Source: Nocardioides bruguierae (lineage in GTDB: Bacteria; Actinomycetota; Actinomycetes; Propionibacteriales; Nocardioidaceae). From it: a stretch of 64,000 nucleotides of DNA. Positions within the stretch are counted from its first letter, which is position 1. Every line of letters starts with the position of its first letter. Shown piece after piece: positions 51,107 through 59,349 of the stretch. The notes beneath the pieces are model-generated. The model did no database searches. It worked only from the letters and a program-made list of their open reading frames with translations, and had not been told where the DNA came from. The translations under genes were made by a program, and so were the position numbers. The DNA is taken from NCBI RefSeq assembly GCF_023656415.1, contig NZ_JAMOIL010000022.1:1-64000 (forward strand), read 5' to 3'.

Positions 51107-51823
51107 ATGGTGAGCACGACGGTCCACCTGCTGCGGCACGGCGAGGTGCACAACCCGCAGGGCATCCTCTACGGGCGCAGCCCGGGCTACCACCTCTCGC
51201 GCCTGGGCAACCGGATGGCCGAGCGGGTCGCCGAGCAGATCGGTCACCGCGACATCGTCCACGTGGCGGCGTCCCCCCTCGAGCGCGCGCAGGAGACCGC
51301 CGCGCCCCTGGCGCAGGCCCTCGACCTGCCGGTGGGCTCCGACCCGCGGCTCATCGAGTCCGAGAACGTCTTCCAGGGCGAGACCTTCACCCGCGGCGGG
51401 CTGCTGCGCTCGCCGAAGAAGTGGAAGCACCTGCGCAACCCGTTCGAGCCCTCCTGGGGCGAGCCGTACCGCGAGATCGCCACCCGGATGCTCGCCGCGG
51501 TCGAGGCCGCGCGCGTCGTCGCCGAGGGGCACGAGGCCGTGCTGGTCTCCCACCAGCTGCCGATCTGGACGACGCGACTGCACCTCGAGGGCAAGCGCTA
51601 CGTGCACGACCCGCGCAAGCGCCAGTGCACCCTGTGCTCGGTCACCTCGCTCGTCTACGAGGGCCCGACCCTGACCCGGATCACCTACTCCGAGCCCGCC
51701 GGCGACCTCGTGCCCGCGCACGCCCGCAAGGCCGCGTTCAGCGCCGGTGGCGCCGACGAGGAGCCCCCCGCCGCGCCCGGGGTCGGACCCGACGCCGGAC
51801 CTGACGACGAGGACGCCCGCTGA
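51107..51823 (+). CDS. Histidine phosphatase family protein
   Basis: A 238-residue phosphoglycerate-mutase-like protein. The phospho-His motif is VHLLRHGEVHNP at residues 6-17, and the second catalytic His is in AVLVSHQLPIWTT near residue 150. The C-terminal 30 residues are acidic and disordered. It is the Rv0525 equivalent between hemL and the thioredoxin-like gene; the substrate is unknown. ATG at 51107 follows GGGGGAGAG. Its TGA overlaps the next ATG (TGATG). Confidence 0.9.
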   Translation: MVSTTVHLLRHGEVHNPQGILYGRSPGYHLSRLGNRMAERVAEQIGHRDIVHVAASPLERAQETAAPLAQALDLPVGSDPRLIESENVFQGETFTRGGLLRSPKKWKHLRNPFEPSWGEPYREIATRMLAAVEAARVVAEGHEAVLVSHQLPIWTTRLHLEGKRYVHDPRKRQCTLCSVTSLVYEGPTLTRITYSEPAGDLVPAHARKAAFSAGGADEEPPAAPGVGPDAGPDDEDAR

Positions 51824-52536
51824 TGCCCCACCCCCGCGGACGCCGGCAGCGCTCTGCGCTCCTGGCCCTGCTGCTCACCGGCGTGCTCCTGCTCAGCGCC
51901 TGCTCCGAGCTGGGCAGCACCGGCGACCTCGACTACGTCGCCGGTGACGGCCAGATCGTCGAGTACGACGCCGCCGACCGGCTCGAGCCCGTCGACCTCT
52001 CCGGCGAGACCGTCGACGGCGGCACCTGGGACATCGCCGACCACGAGGGCCAGGTCGTCGTGGTCAACGTGTGGTGGAGCCTGTGCGGCCCCTGCATCAC
52101 CGAGATGCCGATGCTGACCGCGCTCGAGTCCGCCTACAGCGACCTCGGCGACGAGGTCACCTTCGTCGGCATCAACGTCCGCGACTCCTCCGTCGACCTG
52201 GCCGCCGCCTTCGAGCGCGACCGGGGCGTGGAGTACCCCTCCATCTACGACCCGGCGGGCAAGGCGCTGCTCTCGTTCCCCGGGCGCACGGCGCCCCGCT
52301 CCATGCCCACCACCCTGGTGCTCGACACCGAGGGTCGCGTCGCCTCGATCATCTCCGGCCCGGTGCCGTCCGCGATCACGCTGGCCTCCCTCGTCGAGAC
52401 CGCGGGCGGCCCGGAGGCCTCCGAGGTGGACGTCACCAGCGCCGCCGAGGCCGAGGACGACGCCGAGGACGAGACTGCGGACGGCGCCACGGAGTCAGAG
52501 TCAGCGGACGGATCGGGGTCCGGCTCCGATGGGTGA
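51823..52536 (+). CDS. TlpA/ResA-type thiol-disulfide oxidoreductase lipoprotein
   Basis: A 237-residue protein. The N-terminal lipoprotein signal ends with the lipobox LLLSAC (Cys near residue 27), so it is anchored to the outer face of the membrane. The thioredoxin-like domain carries WWSLCGPCITEMPML (CxxC near residues 87-90) and the cis-Pro region RSMPTTLVLD. It reduces apocytochrome c cysteines before heme attachment. The C-terminal 40 residues are acidic, ending GSGSGSDG. ATG overlaps the preceding stop; ccdA starts inside its last codons. Confidence 0.9.
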   Translation: MPHPRGRRQRSALLALLLTGVLLLSACSELGSTGDLDYVAGDGQIVEYDAADRLEPVDLSGETVDGGTWDIADHEGQVVVVNVWWSLCGPCITEMPMLTALESAYSDLGDEVTFVGINVRDSSVDLAAAFERDRGVEYPSIYDPAGKALLSFPGRTAPRSMPTTLVLDTEGRVASIISGPVPSAITLASLVETAGGPEASEVDVTSAAEAEDDAEDETADGATESESADGSGSGSDG

Positions 52537-53296
52537 CTGGTTCGCGGCGACCACCTACTCGGGGTCGCTGGCGCTCGCGATCCCGGTGGCGGTCATCGCG
52601 GGCCTGGTCTCGTTCTTCTCCCCGTGCGTGCTGCCGCTGCTGCCGGGCTACCTCTCCTACGCCACCGGTCTCTCCGGGGCCGACCTGGCCAACGGTGAGG
52701 CGGACTCCCGGCGGGGCCGGATGCTCGCGGGCTCGCTCCTCTTCGTCCTGGGCTTCACGGTCTGGTTCGTCATCCTCGGCGCCCTCGTCGGCTCCCTGCG
52801 GACCTGGGTGCTGGTCAACAAGGACTACCTGGACATCGGCCTCGGCGTCCTCGTGATCGTGCTCGGCCTGGCGTTCATGGGCCTGCTCCGCGTCCCGTTC
52901 CTGCAGCGCGACCTGCGGGTGCACAAGGTGCCCGCCGTCGGTCTCGCGGCCGCCCCCGTGCTCGGGTTCCTCTTCGGCCTGGGCTGGGCGCCGTGCATCG
53001 GCCCGACGCTCGGCGTCATCCTGGGCCTCGGCTACGACCAGGGCACCGCGAGCCGCGGTGCGTTCCTGCTCGTCTTCTACTCCCTGGGGCTCGGCATCCC
53101 CTTCGTCGCGGCAGGTCTGGCCTGGGGCCGCATGACCCGCGCGATCGGCTGGATCCGCCGCCACCAGGTCTGGGTCACGCGGGCGGGCGGCGCGATGCTC
53201 GTGCTGGTCGGCGTGCTGATCCTCACCGGATGGTGGGACTGGGCCGTCACGTGGCTCCAGTCCCACGTCATCAGCGACTACGAGGTGAGCCTGTGA
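52529..53296 (+). CDS. ccdA: Cytochrome c biogenesis protein CcdA
   Basis: A 255-residue membrane protein with six hydrophobic helices. The redox Cys pair appears in SFFSPCVLPLLPGYLSYATG (near residue 34) and in GWAPCIGPTLGVILG (near residue 155). It transfers reducing equivalents from cytoplasmic thioredoxin to the extracytoplasmic ResA-like protein. Its ATG overlaps the end of the resA-like gene by eight bases and its stop overlaps the resB GTG. Confidence 0.94.
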   Translation: MGDWFAATTYSGSLALAIPVAVIAGLVSFFSPCVLPLLPGYLSYATGLSGADLANGEADSRRGRMLAGSLLFVLGFTVWFVILGALVGSLRTWVLVNKDYLDIGLGVLVIVLGLAFMGLLRVPFLQRDLRVHKVPAVGLAAAPVLGFLFGLGWAPCIGPTLGVILGLGYDQGTASRGAFLLVFYSLGLGIPFVAAGLAWGRMTRAIGWIRRHQVWVTRAGGAMLVLVGVLILTGWWDWAVTWLQSHVISDYEVSL

Positions 53297-54993
53297 GCAC
53301 GACCGAGGGCCGGATCTCCGACCTCGACCCCAGCGAGGACAGGGACGCCCCGGCCTCCTCCAGTGACGGCGGCGACGGCGGGCGTCGGCCCGGCGACCTG
53401 GGTGCCCGCGAGCTGGGCCGCTGGGCCTGGCGCCAGCTCACCTCGATGCGCACCGCGCTGATCCTGCTGCTCCTGCTGGCGCTGGCGGCGATCCCGGGCT
53501 CGATCATCCCCCAGGAGGACGTCGACTCCCTGGCGGCGAGCAACTGGAAGGACGCGCACGAGACCCTCGCGCCGATCTACGAGAAGCTCGGCCTCTTCGC
53601 GGTCTACGACTCCCCGTGGTTCGCCGCGATCTACGTGCTGCTGATGATCAGCCTCGTCGGCTGCATCCTGCCGCGCACGAAGGTCTACTGGCGCGGCCTG
53701 CGGGCCCAGCCGCCGCGGGCGCCGCGCCACCTCACCCGGCTGCCCGAGCACGCCTCCTTCGTCACCGACCGCTCGGCGGCCGACGTCCACGAGGCCGCCC
53801 GTGCCCTCCTGCGCTCGAAGCGGTACCGGGTGCGCGGCGAGGTCGAGGGCGAGTCGGGGGTCTCCGCCGAGCGCGGCTACCTGCGCGAGGCCGGCAACCT
53901 CGTCTTCCACCTGGCGATCCTGGTCGTGCTCGTCGGCTTCGCCATGGGCTCGCTGTTCGGCTACCAGGGCGCCGTCATCGTCATCAACGGCAAGGGCTTC
54001 TCCAACAACCTGACCCAGTACGACGACTTCAACCCGGGCACGTTCTTCTCCAGCGACGACATGGAGCCGTTCTCGTTCGACGTCGACGACTTCGACGTCG
54101 AGTGGATCATGGAGGGCCGCGGCGCCGGCCAGAGCCAGGGCTACTCCGCCTCCCTCACCTACTCCGAGTCGCCCACGTCCGAGGAGCAGACCTACGACCT
54201 GCGGGTCAACCACCCGCTCGACATCGGCGACACCGAGGTCTTCCTCGTGGGCCACGGGTACGCCCCGATCATCACCGTCACTGACGGCAACGGCGACGTC
54301 GCCTGGTCCGGGCCGACGATCTTCCTCCCGCAGGACGCCAGCCTGCTCTCCTTCGGCGTCGTCAAGGCCCGCACCGCCGAGCCCGAGGCGATCGGCCTCG
54401 AGGGGCTCTTCTACCCCACCTACGTGATGGCGGACGGCGACCCGATCAACGTCATGGGTGACGACCTCAACCCGACCCTGTCGATGCTCGCCTACGTCGG
54501 CGACCTGGGCCTGGAGGACGGGCAGTCGCAGTCGGTCTACGTGCTCGACAAGTCGAACGCCACCCAGCTCACCAAGGACGACGGCAGCCCGCTGCGTCTG
54601 GACATGCAGGTCGGTGACTCCATCGACCTGCCCGACGGCCTCGGCACCGTCACCTTCGACGGCGTCGAGCCGTGGGTGCGCGTGCAGATCAGCCAGACCC
54701 CCGGCAAGCTCATCGCGCTCGGCGGTGTCGTGCTCATGCTGATCGGCGTCATGGGCTCGCTGTTCATCCGCCCGCGCCGCGCCTGGGTGCGCGCCCGGGA
54801 GACGGACGACGGCACCGTCGTCGAGCTCGCGGTGCTCGACCGCTCCGGCGGCGGCGACGTCAGCCTGGTGCTGGCGGATATCGTGGGCACGCTCCGTGCC
54901 GACGACGACCGCGACGCACCCGCCGCCGACGCGCCGGCACCGACCACCCCCACTGCGACCGAGGACGACTCGGCCACGAAGGAGCAGGCATGA
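53293..54993 (+). CDS. resB: Cytochrome c biogenesis protein ResB
   Basis: A 566-residue membrane protein of the system II heme ligation complex. Membrane segments lie at about residues 53-72 (ALILLLLLALAAIPGSIIP), 110-128, 200-218 and near 478-496, and a large extracytoplasmic domain lies between the last two. GTG at 53293 overlaps the ccdA stop (GTGA), and its stop overlaps the ccsB ATG (ATGA). It works with CcsB to deliver heme to apocytochromes c. Confidence 0.94.
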   Translation: MSTTEGRISDLDPSEDRDAPASSSDGGDGGRRPGDLGARELGRWAWRQLTSMRTALILLLLLALAAIPGSIIPQEDVDSLAASNWKDAHETLAPIYEKLGLFAVYDSPWFAAIYVLLMISLVGCILPRTKVYWRGLRAQPPRAPRHLTRLPEHASFVTDRSAADVHEAARALLRSKRYRVRGEVEGESGVSAERGYLREAGNLVFHLAILVVLVGFAMGSLFGYQGAVIVINGKGFSNNLTQYDDFNPGTFFSSDDMEPFSFDVDDFDVEWIMEGRGAGQSQGYSASLTYSESPTSEEQTYDLRVNHPLDIGDTEVFLVGHGYAPIITVTDGNGDVAWSGPTIFLPQDASLLSFGVVKARTAEPEAIGLEGLFYPTYVMADGDPINVMGDDLNPTLSMLAYVGDLGLEDGQSQSVYVLDKSNATQLTKDDGSPLRLDMQVGDSIDLPDGLGTVTFDGVEPWVRVQISQTPGKLIALGGVVLMLIGVMGSLFIRPRRAWVRARETDDGTVVELAVLDRSGGGDVSLVLADIVGTLRADDDRDAPAADAPAPTTPTATEDDSATKEQA

Positions 54994-56093
54994 CCCAGAC
55001 CGCCTGGGAGTCCCTCAGCCAGCAGGCCATCGCCGCCGCCGGCGTCGTCTACTTCCTCGCGCTGCTCGCGCACCTGGCCGAGTGGGCGATGCTGCGCAAG
55101 GTGCCGGCGAGCGCCGCCGTGGCCGAGCCCGCGCTGGTCGGTGGCGGCGCCGCGGCCCCCTCGGACGCGGACGCCCCCGGCGACGCCGACGCAGCGGCGG
55201 CCACCGCCGAGCGGGACGCCGACCGGCTGGAGATCGCCGGGCGCGCCGGCGTCCTGCTGACCGCGCTGGCGGTGGCCGTGCACCTCGTGGGCCTGGTGGC
55301 CCGCGGCATGGCCGCCGAGCCGCACCGCGTGCCCTGGGGCAACATGTACGAGTTCACGCTGACCGGCACGTTCGTGGTCGCGTTCATCTACCTGGTGGCC
55401 TTCCGGAAGTTCAAGCTGCAGTGGATGGCGATCCCGGTGCTGGCCGTCGTCCTCTCGATCCTCATGGTCGCGGTGATCTGGCTCTACGCGCCGGTGCAGC
55501 CGCTGATGGAGTCGCTGCAGTCGTACTGGCTGGTCATCCACGTCGTCTCGGCCGTCATCGCCACGGGCGCGTTCACCGTGGGCGGCATCGCGTCGGCGTT
55601 CTACCTGGTGCAGGCCCGCCGCGAGGCGCGTCGGGCGGCTGCGCTCGAGGCCGTGGCCGCGCGTCGTGCGGAGGGGGAGGACGTCGAGGACGTCCCTGCG
55701 CAGAGCGGCTGGTGGGCCCGGGTGCCCGGCACGTCCCGGCTGGACCTGATCTCCTACCGGATGCACGCCTTCGCGTTCCCGGTGTGGACCTTCGCGGTGC
55801 TCATCACCGGCCCGATCTGGGCGCACGAGGCGTGGTCGCGGTACTGGAACTGGGACCCCAAGGAGGTCTGGGCGTTCATCACCTGGGTCGTCTACGCCGC
55901 CTACCTGCACGCCCGCGCGACCGCCGGCTGGCGCGGCCGCTCGGCCGCGATCCTGGCGCTGGTCGGCATGGCCACGCTCTGGTTCAACTTCATCGGCATC
56001 AACTACTTCTCCACGACGTCGATGCACTCCTACGCCGACGCGCCCACGACCTCGGTGGTGGCACCCCCGCCAGGGGCCTCGTCGGGCCTCTGA
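54990..56093 (+). CDS. ccsB: Cytochrome c biogenesis protein CcsB (CcsA-type)
   Basis: A 367-residue membrane protein with about eight helices and the heme-handling WWD-type motif WSRYWNWDPKEVWAFITW near residue 290. Conserved His residues lie in VHLVGLV and VIHVVSAV. A variable Ala-rich loop occupies about 38-75. It partners ResB to present heme outside the membrane. It is the last gene of the hemL-phosphatase-resA-ccdA-resB-ccsB run and is followed by a terminator. Confidence 0.94.
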   Translation: MTQTAWESLSQQAIAAAGVVYFLALLAHLAEWAMLRKVPASAAVAEPALVGGGAAAPSDADAPGDADAAAATAERDADRLEIAGRAGVLLTALAVAVHLVGLVARGMAAEPHRVPWGNMYEFTLTGTFVVAFIYLVAFRKFKLQWMAIPVLAVVLSILMVAVIWLYAPVQPLMESLQSYWLVIHVVSAVIATGAFTVGGIASAFYLVQARREARRAAALEAVAARRAEGEDVEDVPAQSGWWARVPGTSRLDLISYRMHAFAFPVWTFAVLITGPIWAHEAWSRYWNWDPKEVWAFITWVVYAAYLHARATAGWRGRSAAILALVGMATLWFNFIGINYFSTTSMHSYADAPTTSVVAPPPGASSGL

Positions 56094-56138
56094 GCCGGCC
56101 GGCCCTGGAACCGGCCCTGAGACGAGGGCACACGCGCA

Positions 56139-56173
56139 CGAGCCCCTGACCGAGTGGATCGGTCAGGGGCTCG
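56139..56173 (+). terminator. Terminator at the end of the cytochrome-c maturation operon
   Basis: CGAGCCCCTGACCG and CGGTCAGGGGCTCG form a perfect 14-bp stem with a 7-nt loop 46 bp after the ccsB stop. No T run follows. Confidence 0.8.
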
Positions 56174-56218
56174 CGTGCGGTGTGGGGCGGTGTGGGTGAG
56201 CGCGGGAGAGCCGGGCAC

Positions 56219-56455
56219 TCAGGGGCTGTCGGGGTCGTCGCCGTGCAGGCGGCGCCGGTCGAGCTCGCGCAGGAAGTCGGGGTCGTCGTCGGGGGCGACC
56301 GTGCGCGGGGGCTCGCGCCGCACGCGGCGTGGCCGTGCCGAGCCCGACCCGGGGCGCTGCGCGCCCTGGGACAGGACGCCGCGCTTCTGCAGGGTCCGCA
56401 CCACGTAGTAGGTCACGAGGGCGACCACGGCCACGAACAGCAGCAGCTTGATCAC
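56219..56455 (-). CDS. Small single-pass membrane protein of unknown function
   Basis: A 78-residue protein. Residues 2-20 are a hydrophobic helix (IKLLLFVAVVALVTYYVV), followed by a basic and then acidic cytoplasmic tail (DDDPDFLRELDRRR). GTG at 56455 is preceded by GGAGGA. It is not recognised as a named family; similar small proteins follow ccs genes in other actinobacteria, which is a weak positional hint only. Confidence 0.68.
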   Translation of the reverse strand: MIKLLLFVAVVALVTYYVVRTLQKRGVLSQGAQRPGSGSARPRRVRREPPRTVAPDDDPDFLRELDRRRLHGDDPDSP

Positions 56456-56546
56456 TCCTCCACTGTAGGCCGGTGGACCCAACCGTGGGCGGGTCCGAGG
56501 TCATCGGCTTTCGCTGCACCCGCGCGGCACCACCTACGCTGGGGGC

Positions 56547-56804
56547 GTGAAGGAGTTCGCGATCTACACCGGCCTGCGCATCCTGCTCTTCCTCGCCTCG
56601 CTGGCCATCGTCATGGGTGTCTGGGCCCTCCTGGGCACGCCGAACCTCCTGGTGGCCATGATCGCGGCCCTGCTCGTCTCCGGCATCGCCGGCTACTGGG
56701 TGCTCGACGCCCCGCGCCGCGCGCTGGCGGCCAACGTCGAGCGCCGGGCGCAGCGCGCCTCCTCCCGGTTCGAGGAGATGAAGGCGCGCGAGGACCAGGA
56801 CTGA
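56547..56804 (+). CDS. DUF4229 small membrane protein
   Basis: An 85-residue protein with two hydrophobic helices (about 9-28 and 33-52) and a charged C-terminal helix (RRALAANVERRAQRASSRFEEMKARED). The pattern YTGLRILLFLASLAIV and VLDAPRRALAANVE matches DUF4229. No function is known. GTG at 56547; it is divergent from the small membrane protein upstream. Confidence 0.82.
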   Translation: MKEFAIYTGLRILLFLASLAIVMGVWALLGTPNLLVAMIAALLVSGIAGYWVLDAPRRALAANVERRAQRASSRFEEMKAREDQD

Positions 56805-56854
56805 GCCGGTCCGACCCCTCGTCGGCTCACCCGCCTGCCCGTAGGCTGGTCGGC

Positions 56855-56989
56855 ATGAAGTTCCTGCTGCTCATCGCCATCGTCGTCGCCGTCGTGGCCG
56901 CCTGGCGCATGCGCGCGGTCATCCTCGGCAAGATCCTCGGGCAGGACCCGGCGCGCATCCAGCGGCAGATCGACCGCAAGAAGCGCTGA
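56855..56989 (+). CDS. 44-residue single-pass membrane microprotein
   Basis: MKFLLLIAIVVAVVAAWRMRA is a membrane helix, followed by a basic tail QDPARIQRQIDRKKR. ATG at 56855 lies after a -10-like TAGGCT (56842-56847) with no obvious ribosome site, so it may be leaderless. Its shape suggests a membrane accessory peptide; it is not a recognised family. Confidence 0.65.
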   Translation: MKFLLLIAIVVAVVAAWRMRAVILGKILGQDPARIQRQIDRKKR

Positions 56990-56993
56990 CGCC

Positions 56994-57038
56994 CCACCGG
57001 TGGTCGAGGAGGTCGCGCGGCCACCGTCTCGAGACCAG
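56994..57038 (+). repeat. Dispersed intergenic repeat, degenerate copy
   Basis: CCACCGGTGGTCGAGGAGGT, an unrelated middle and CTCGAGACC share both ends with the copies at 23741 and 59282, but the middle differs. It lies between two convergent genes. Confidence 0.5.
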
Positions 57039-57059
57039 CACCGAAGACCAGCGCCGAGG

Positions 57060-57935
57060 TCAGCCGACGATCATCAGCGGCACGCCCGCCCCGAGCGACC
57101 ACAGCAGCTCCGCCGCGCCGGTGGAGGCCAGCACGGGGATGAGCGCCGGGCCCTGCGCGCCGGAGAGGATCGTGTTCACCCCGCGCCGCGCGGGCAGCAC
57201 GAACACCAGGGCGAGCAGCGCCCACCACGAGGTGAGGGCGGCGAGCACGACGGCGCACGCGGCGGCGCCGGCCATCATCGCCAGGAAGGTGCGCCGGGTG
57301 GCGGCGTCCCCGAGGATCACGGCCAGCGTGCGCTTGCCGGTCTCGGTGTCGGTGGGGATGTCACGCAGGTTGTTGGCCACCAGCAGGGCGCAGGCGATGA
57401 GGCCGATGCCCACGGCGGCCACCCACGCGGCGGCAGGGAACGCCTCGACCTGCACGTAGGTGGTGCCCAGCACGGCCACCAGGCCGAAGAACACGAAGAC
57501 CATGACCTCGCCCAGCCCGGCGTAGCCGTAGGGGCGGGGGCCGCCGGTGTAGGTCCAGGCGGCCACCACGCAGACGAGCCCCACCAGGACCAGCCACCAG
57601 GCCGTCGTCGCGGCGAGGACGAGGCCCGCGACCCCGGCCACGCCGAAGGCGGCGAACGCGGCCGCCTTCACCTGGCCCGGGCGGGCGGCGCCGGAGCCGA
57701 CCAGCCGCATCGGGCCGACGCGGACCTCGTCGGTGCCGCGCACCCCGTCGGAGTAGTCGTTGGCGTAGTTGACCGCCACCTGGAGCGCGAGCGCCACGAC
57801 CGCGGCGAGCAGCGCCTTCCACCACACGGCCTCGCCGACGGCGGCGGCGACGCCGGTGCCGGCGATGACGGGGGAGACGGAGGCGGGGAGGGTGCGGGGC
57901 CGGGAGCCGGCGACCCACTGTGCTGCGGTGGCCAC
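57060..57935 (-). CDS. menA: 1,4-dihydroxy-2-naphthoate polyprenyltransferase
   Basis: A 291-residue UbiA-family membrane prenyltransferase with about eight helices. The first Asp-rich motif is NYANDYSDGVRGTD near residue 60 and the second NNLRDIPTDTETGKRT near residue 190; both bind the prenyl diphosphate through magnesium. It attaches the polyprenyl tail to DHNA to make demethylmenaquinone. GTG at 57935. It is divergent from menE. Confidence 0.94.
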   Translation of the reverse strand: MATAAQWVAGSRPRTLPASVSPVIAGTGVAAAVGEAVWWKALLAAVVALALQVAVNYANDYSDGVRGTDEVRVGPMRLVGSGAARPGQVKAAAFAAFGVAGVAGLVLAATTAWWLVLVGLVCVVAAWTYTGGPRPYGYAGLGEVMVFVFFGLVAVLGTTYVQVEAFPAAAWVAAVGIGLIACALLVANNLRDIPTDTETGKRTLAVILGDAATRRTFLAMMAGAAACAVVLAALTSWWALLALVFVLPARRGVNTILSGAQGPALIPVLASTGAAELLWSLGAGVPLMIVG

Positions 57936-58173
57936 GATCCACGATTGAACCAGTCCGACGCCGCCGACCTGCACGGGGCCCGGGAGGACGGCCGGACCCC
58001 GTGCACGGCCGAGCCCGCGGCTCGGCCCCGGACGATCAGCTCTGGGGGGAGTGCCGACCGGCCGGGTCGCTGGCCACAACGACGGGCGCGCCCCCGGGTC
58101 ACGGCGCGGGTGACGATCGGTGGCACCGGTCTGGACGAGTGCTCTGGACCGGCCCGGGAGTACGTTGCCCTAC

Positions 58174-59349
58174 GTGGACCCCGCTGCACCGCCCGTGACG
58201 CTGCCCGCGGAGCCCGCCGAGGTCGTCGACGTCCTCGAGGCGTGGCTGTCCGCCCCGCACGAGCCGGGCCCGCTGGTCGTGCGCACCTCCGGGTCCACGG
58301 GCACGCCCAAGCGGGTGCTGCTCCCGCGGGCCTCGGTGCTCGCCTCCGCCCGGGCCAGCGCCGCCCGCGTCGGTGCCGCGGGGCCCTGGCTGCTCACGCT
58401 GCCCGCCGGCTACGTCGCCGGCGTCAACGTCGTCGCGCGCTCCCTCGTCGCCGGTCACCGCCCGGTGCTCGCCGACGACCACGGCTCCTTCGCCGAGGCA
58501 GTGGCCGCGCTGGTGGCGGCGCATCCCGAGAGCCCGCGCTTCGTCTCTCTGGTGCCCACGCAGCTGCACCGGATGCTCGGTGGTGCGGGGGCCGCCGCGG
58601 AGGGTGCCACCTCCGACGACGTCTGGGCGCTGCGCACGTTCCACACCGTGCTGCTGGGCGGAGGGCCGGTCGACGCGGCGCTGCGCGAGCGCGCCGCGGC
58701 GGCGGGCGTCCGCGTCGTGGCCACCTACGGCTCGGCCGAGACCAGCGGCGGCTGCGTCTACGACGGCCGCCCGCTCGACGGCACCCGCGTGCGGGTGGAC
58801 GACGACGGGCGGGTCCTGCTCGCCGGCACCACCCTGTTCGCCGGGTACGAGGGCGAGCCCGGGCGAGTCGACCGCGACCTCACCGACGCGGCGGTCGTGG
58901 GCGGCTGGTTCCGCACCTCCGACGCCGGCCGGATCACCGAGCACGGGCGCCTCCAGGTGCTCGGCCGCCTCGACGACGTCGTGGTCACCGGCGGTCTCAA
59001 CGTGCCCGCGCCGGCCGTCGCGGCGGTGCTGCGGGCGACGCCCGGGGTGGCGCAGGCCGAGGTCGTGGGGGTGCCGGACGAGGAGTGGGGCAACGTCCTG
59101 GTCGCGCTCGCCGTGCCCGCGGACGCCGACGCGCCCCCGCCCCTGGAGACGCTGCGCGACGCCGTGGCCGAGACCCGGCCGCGGGCGTGGGCGCCGCGCC
59201 GCCTCGTCCTGCTGGAGGAGCTGCCGCTGCTGGCCAACGGCAAGCCCGACCGCCTCGCCCTCCAGGCCCTCGCCGCCGCAGCGGTGGTCGAGCAGCGAGG
59301 AGCGCAGGCGACGAGCGCACGTCGAGACCCCGCCACCGAGGACCGCTGA
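58174..59349 (+). CDS. menE: o-Succinylbenzoate-CoA ligase with a repeat-derived C-terminal tail
   Basis: A 391-residue short adenylate-forming enzyme that activates o-succinylbenzoate as its CoA thioester. The phosphate loop is VVRTSGSTGTPKRVLLP near residue 36, VVATYGSAETSGGCVYDG near residue 180, WFRTSDAGRI near residue 246, and the C-terminal Lys in LANGKPDRLAL near residue 360. The family should end there; the extra ~22 residues (VVEQRGAQATSARRDPATED) are encoded by a copy of the dispersed repeat. GTG at 58174 lies seven bases after TACGTT, so a leaderless start is likely. It overlaps menC by one base. Confidence 0.9.
   Translation: MDPAAPPVTLPAEPAEVVDVLEAWLSAPHEPGPLVVRTSGSTGTPKRVLLPRASVLASARASAARVGAAGPWLLTLPAGYVAGVNVVARSLVAGHRPVLADDHGSFAEAVAALVAAHPESPRFVSLVPTQLHRMLGGAGAAAEGATSDDVWALRTFHTVLLGGGPVDAALRERAAAAGVRVVATYGSAETSGGCVYDGRPLDGTRVRVDDDGRVLLAGTTLFAGYEGEPGRVDRDLTDAAVVGGWFRTSDAGRITEHGRLQVLGRLDDVVVTGGLNVPAPAVAAVLRATPGVAQAEVVGVPDEEWGNVLVALAVPADADAPPPLETLRDAVAETRPRAWAPRRLVLLEELPLLANGKPDRLALQALAAAAVVEQRGAQATSARRDPATEDR
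59282..59332 (+). repeat. Dispersed repeat copy inside the menE 3' end
   Basis: Starts CGGTGGTCGAGCAGCGAGGA and ends CGTCGAGACC, matching the reverse complement of 23741-23790 with only a few differences. It is in the menE reading frame and lies 17 bp before the menC start. Confidence 0.8.
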
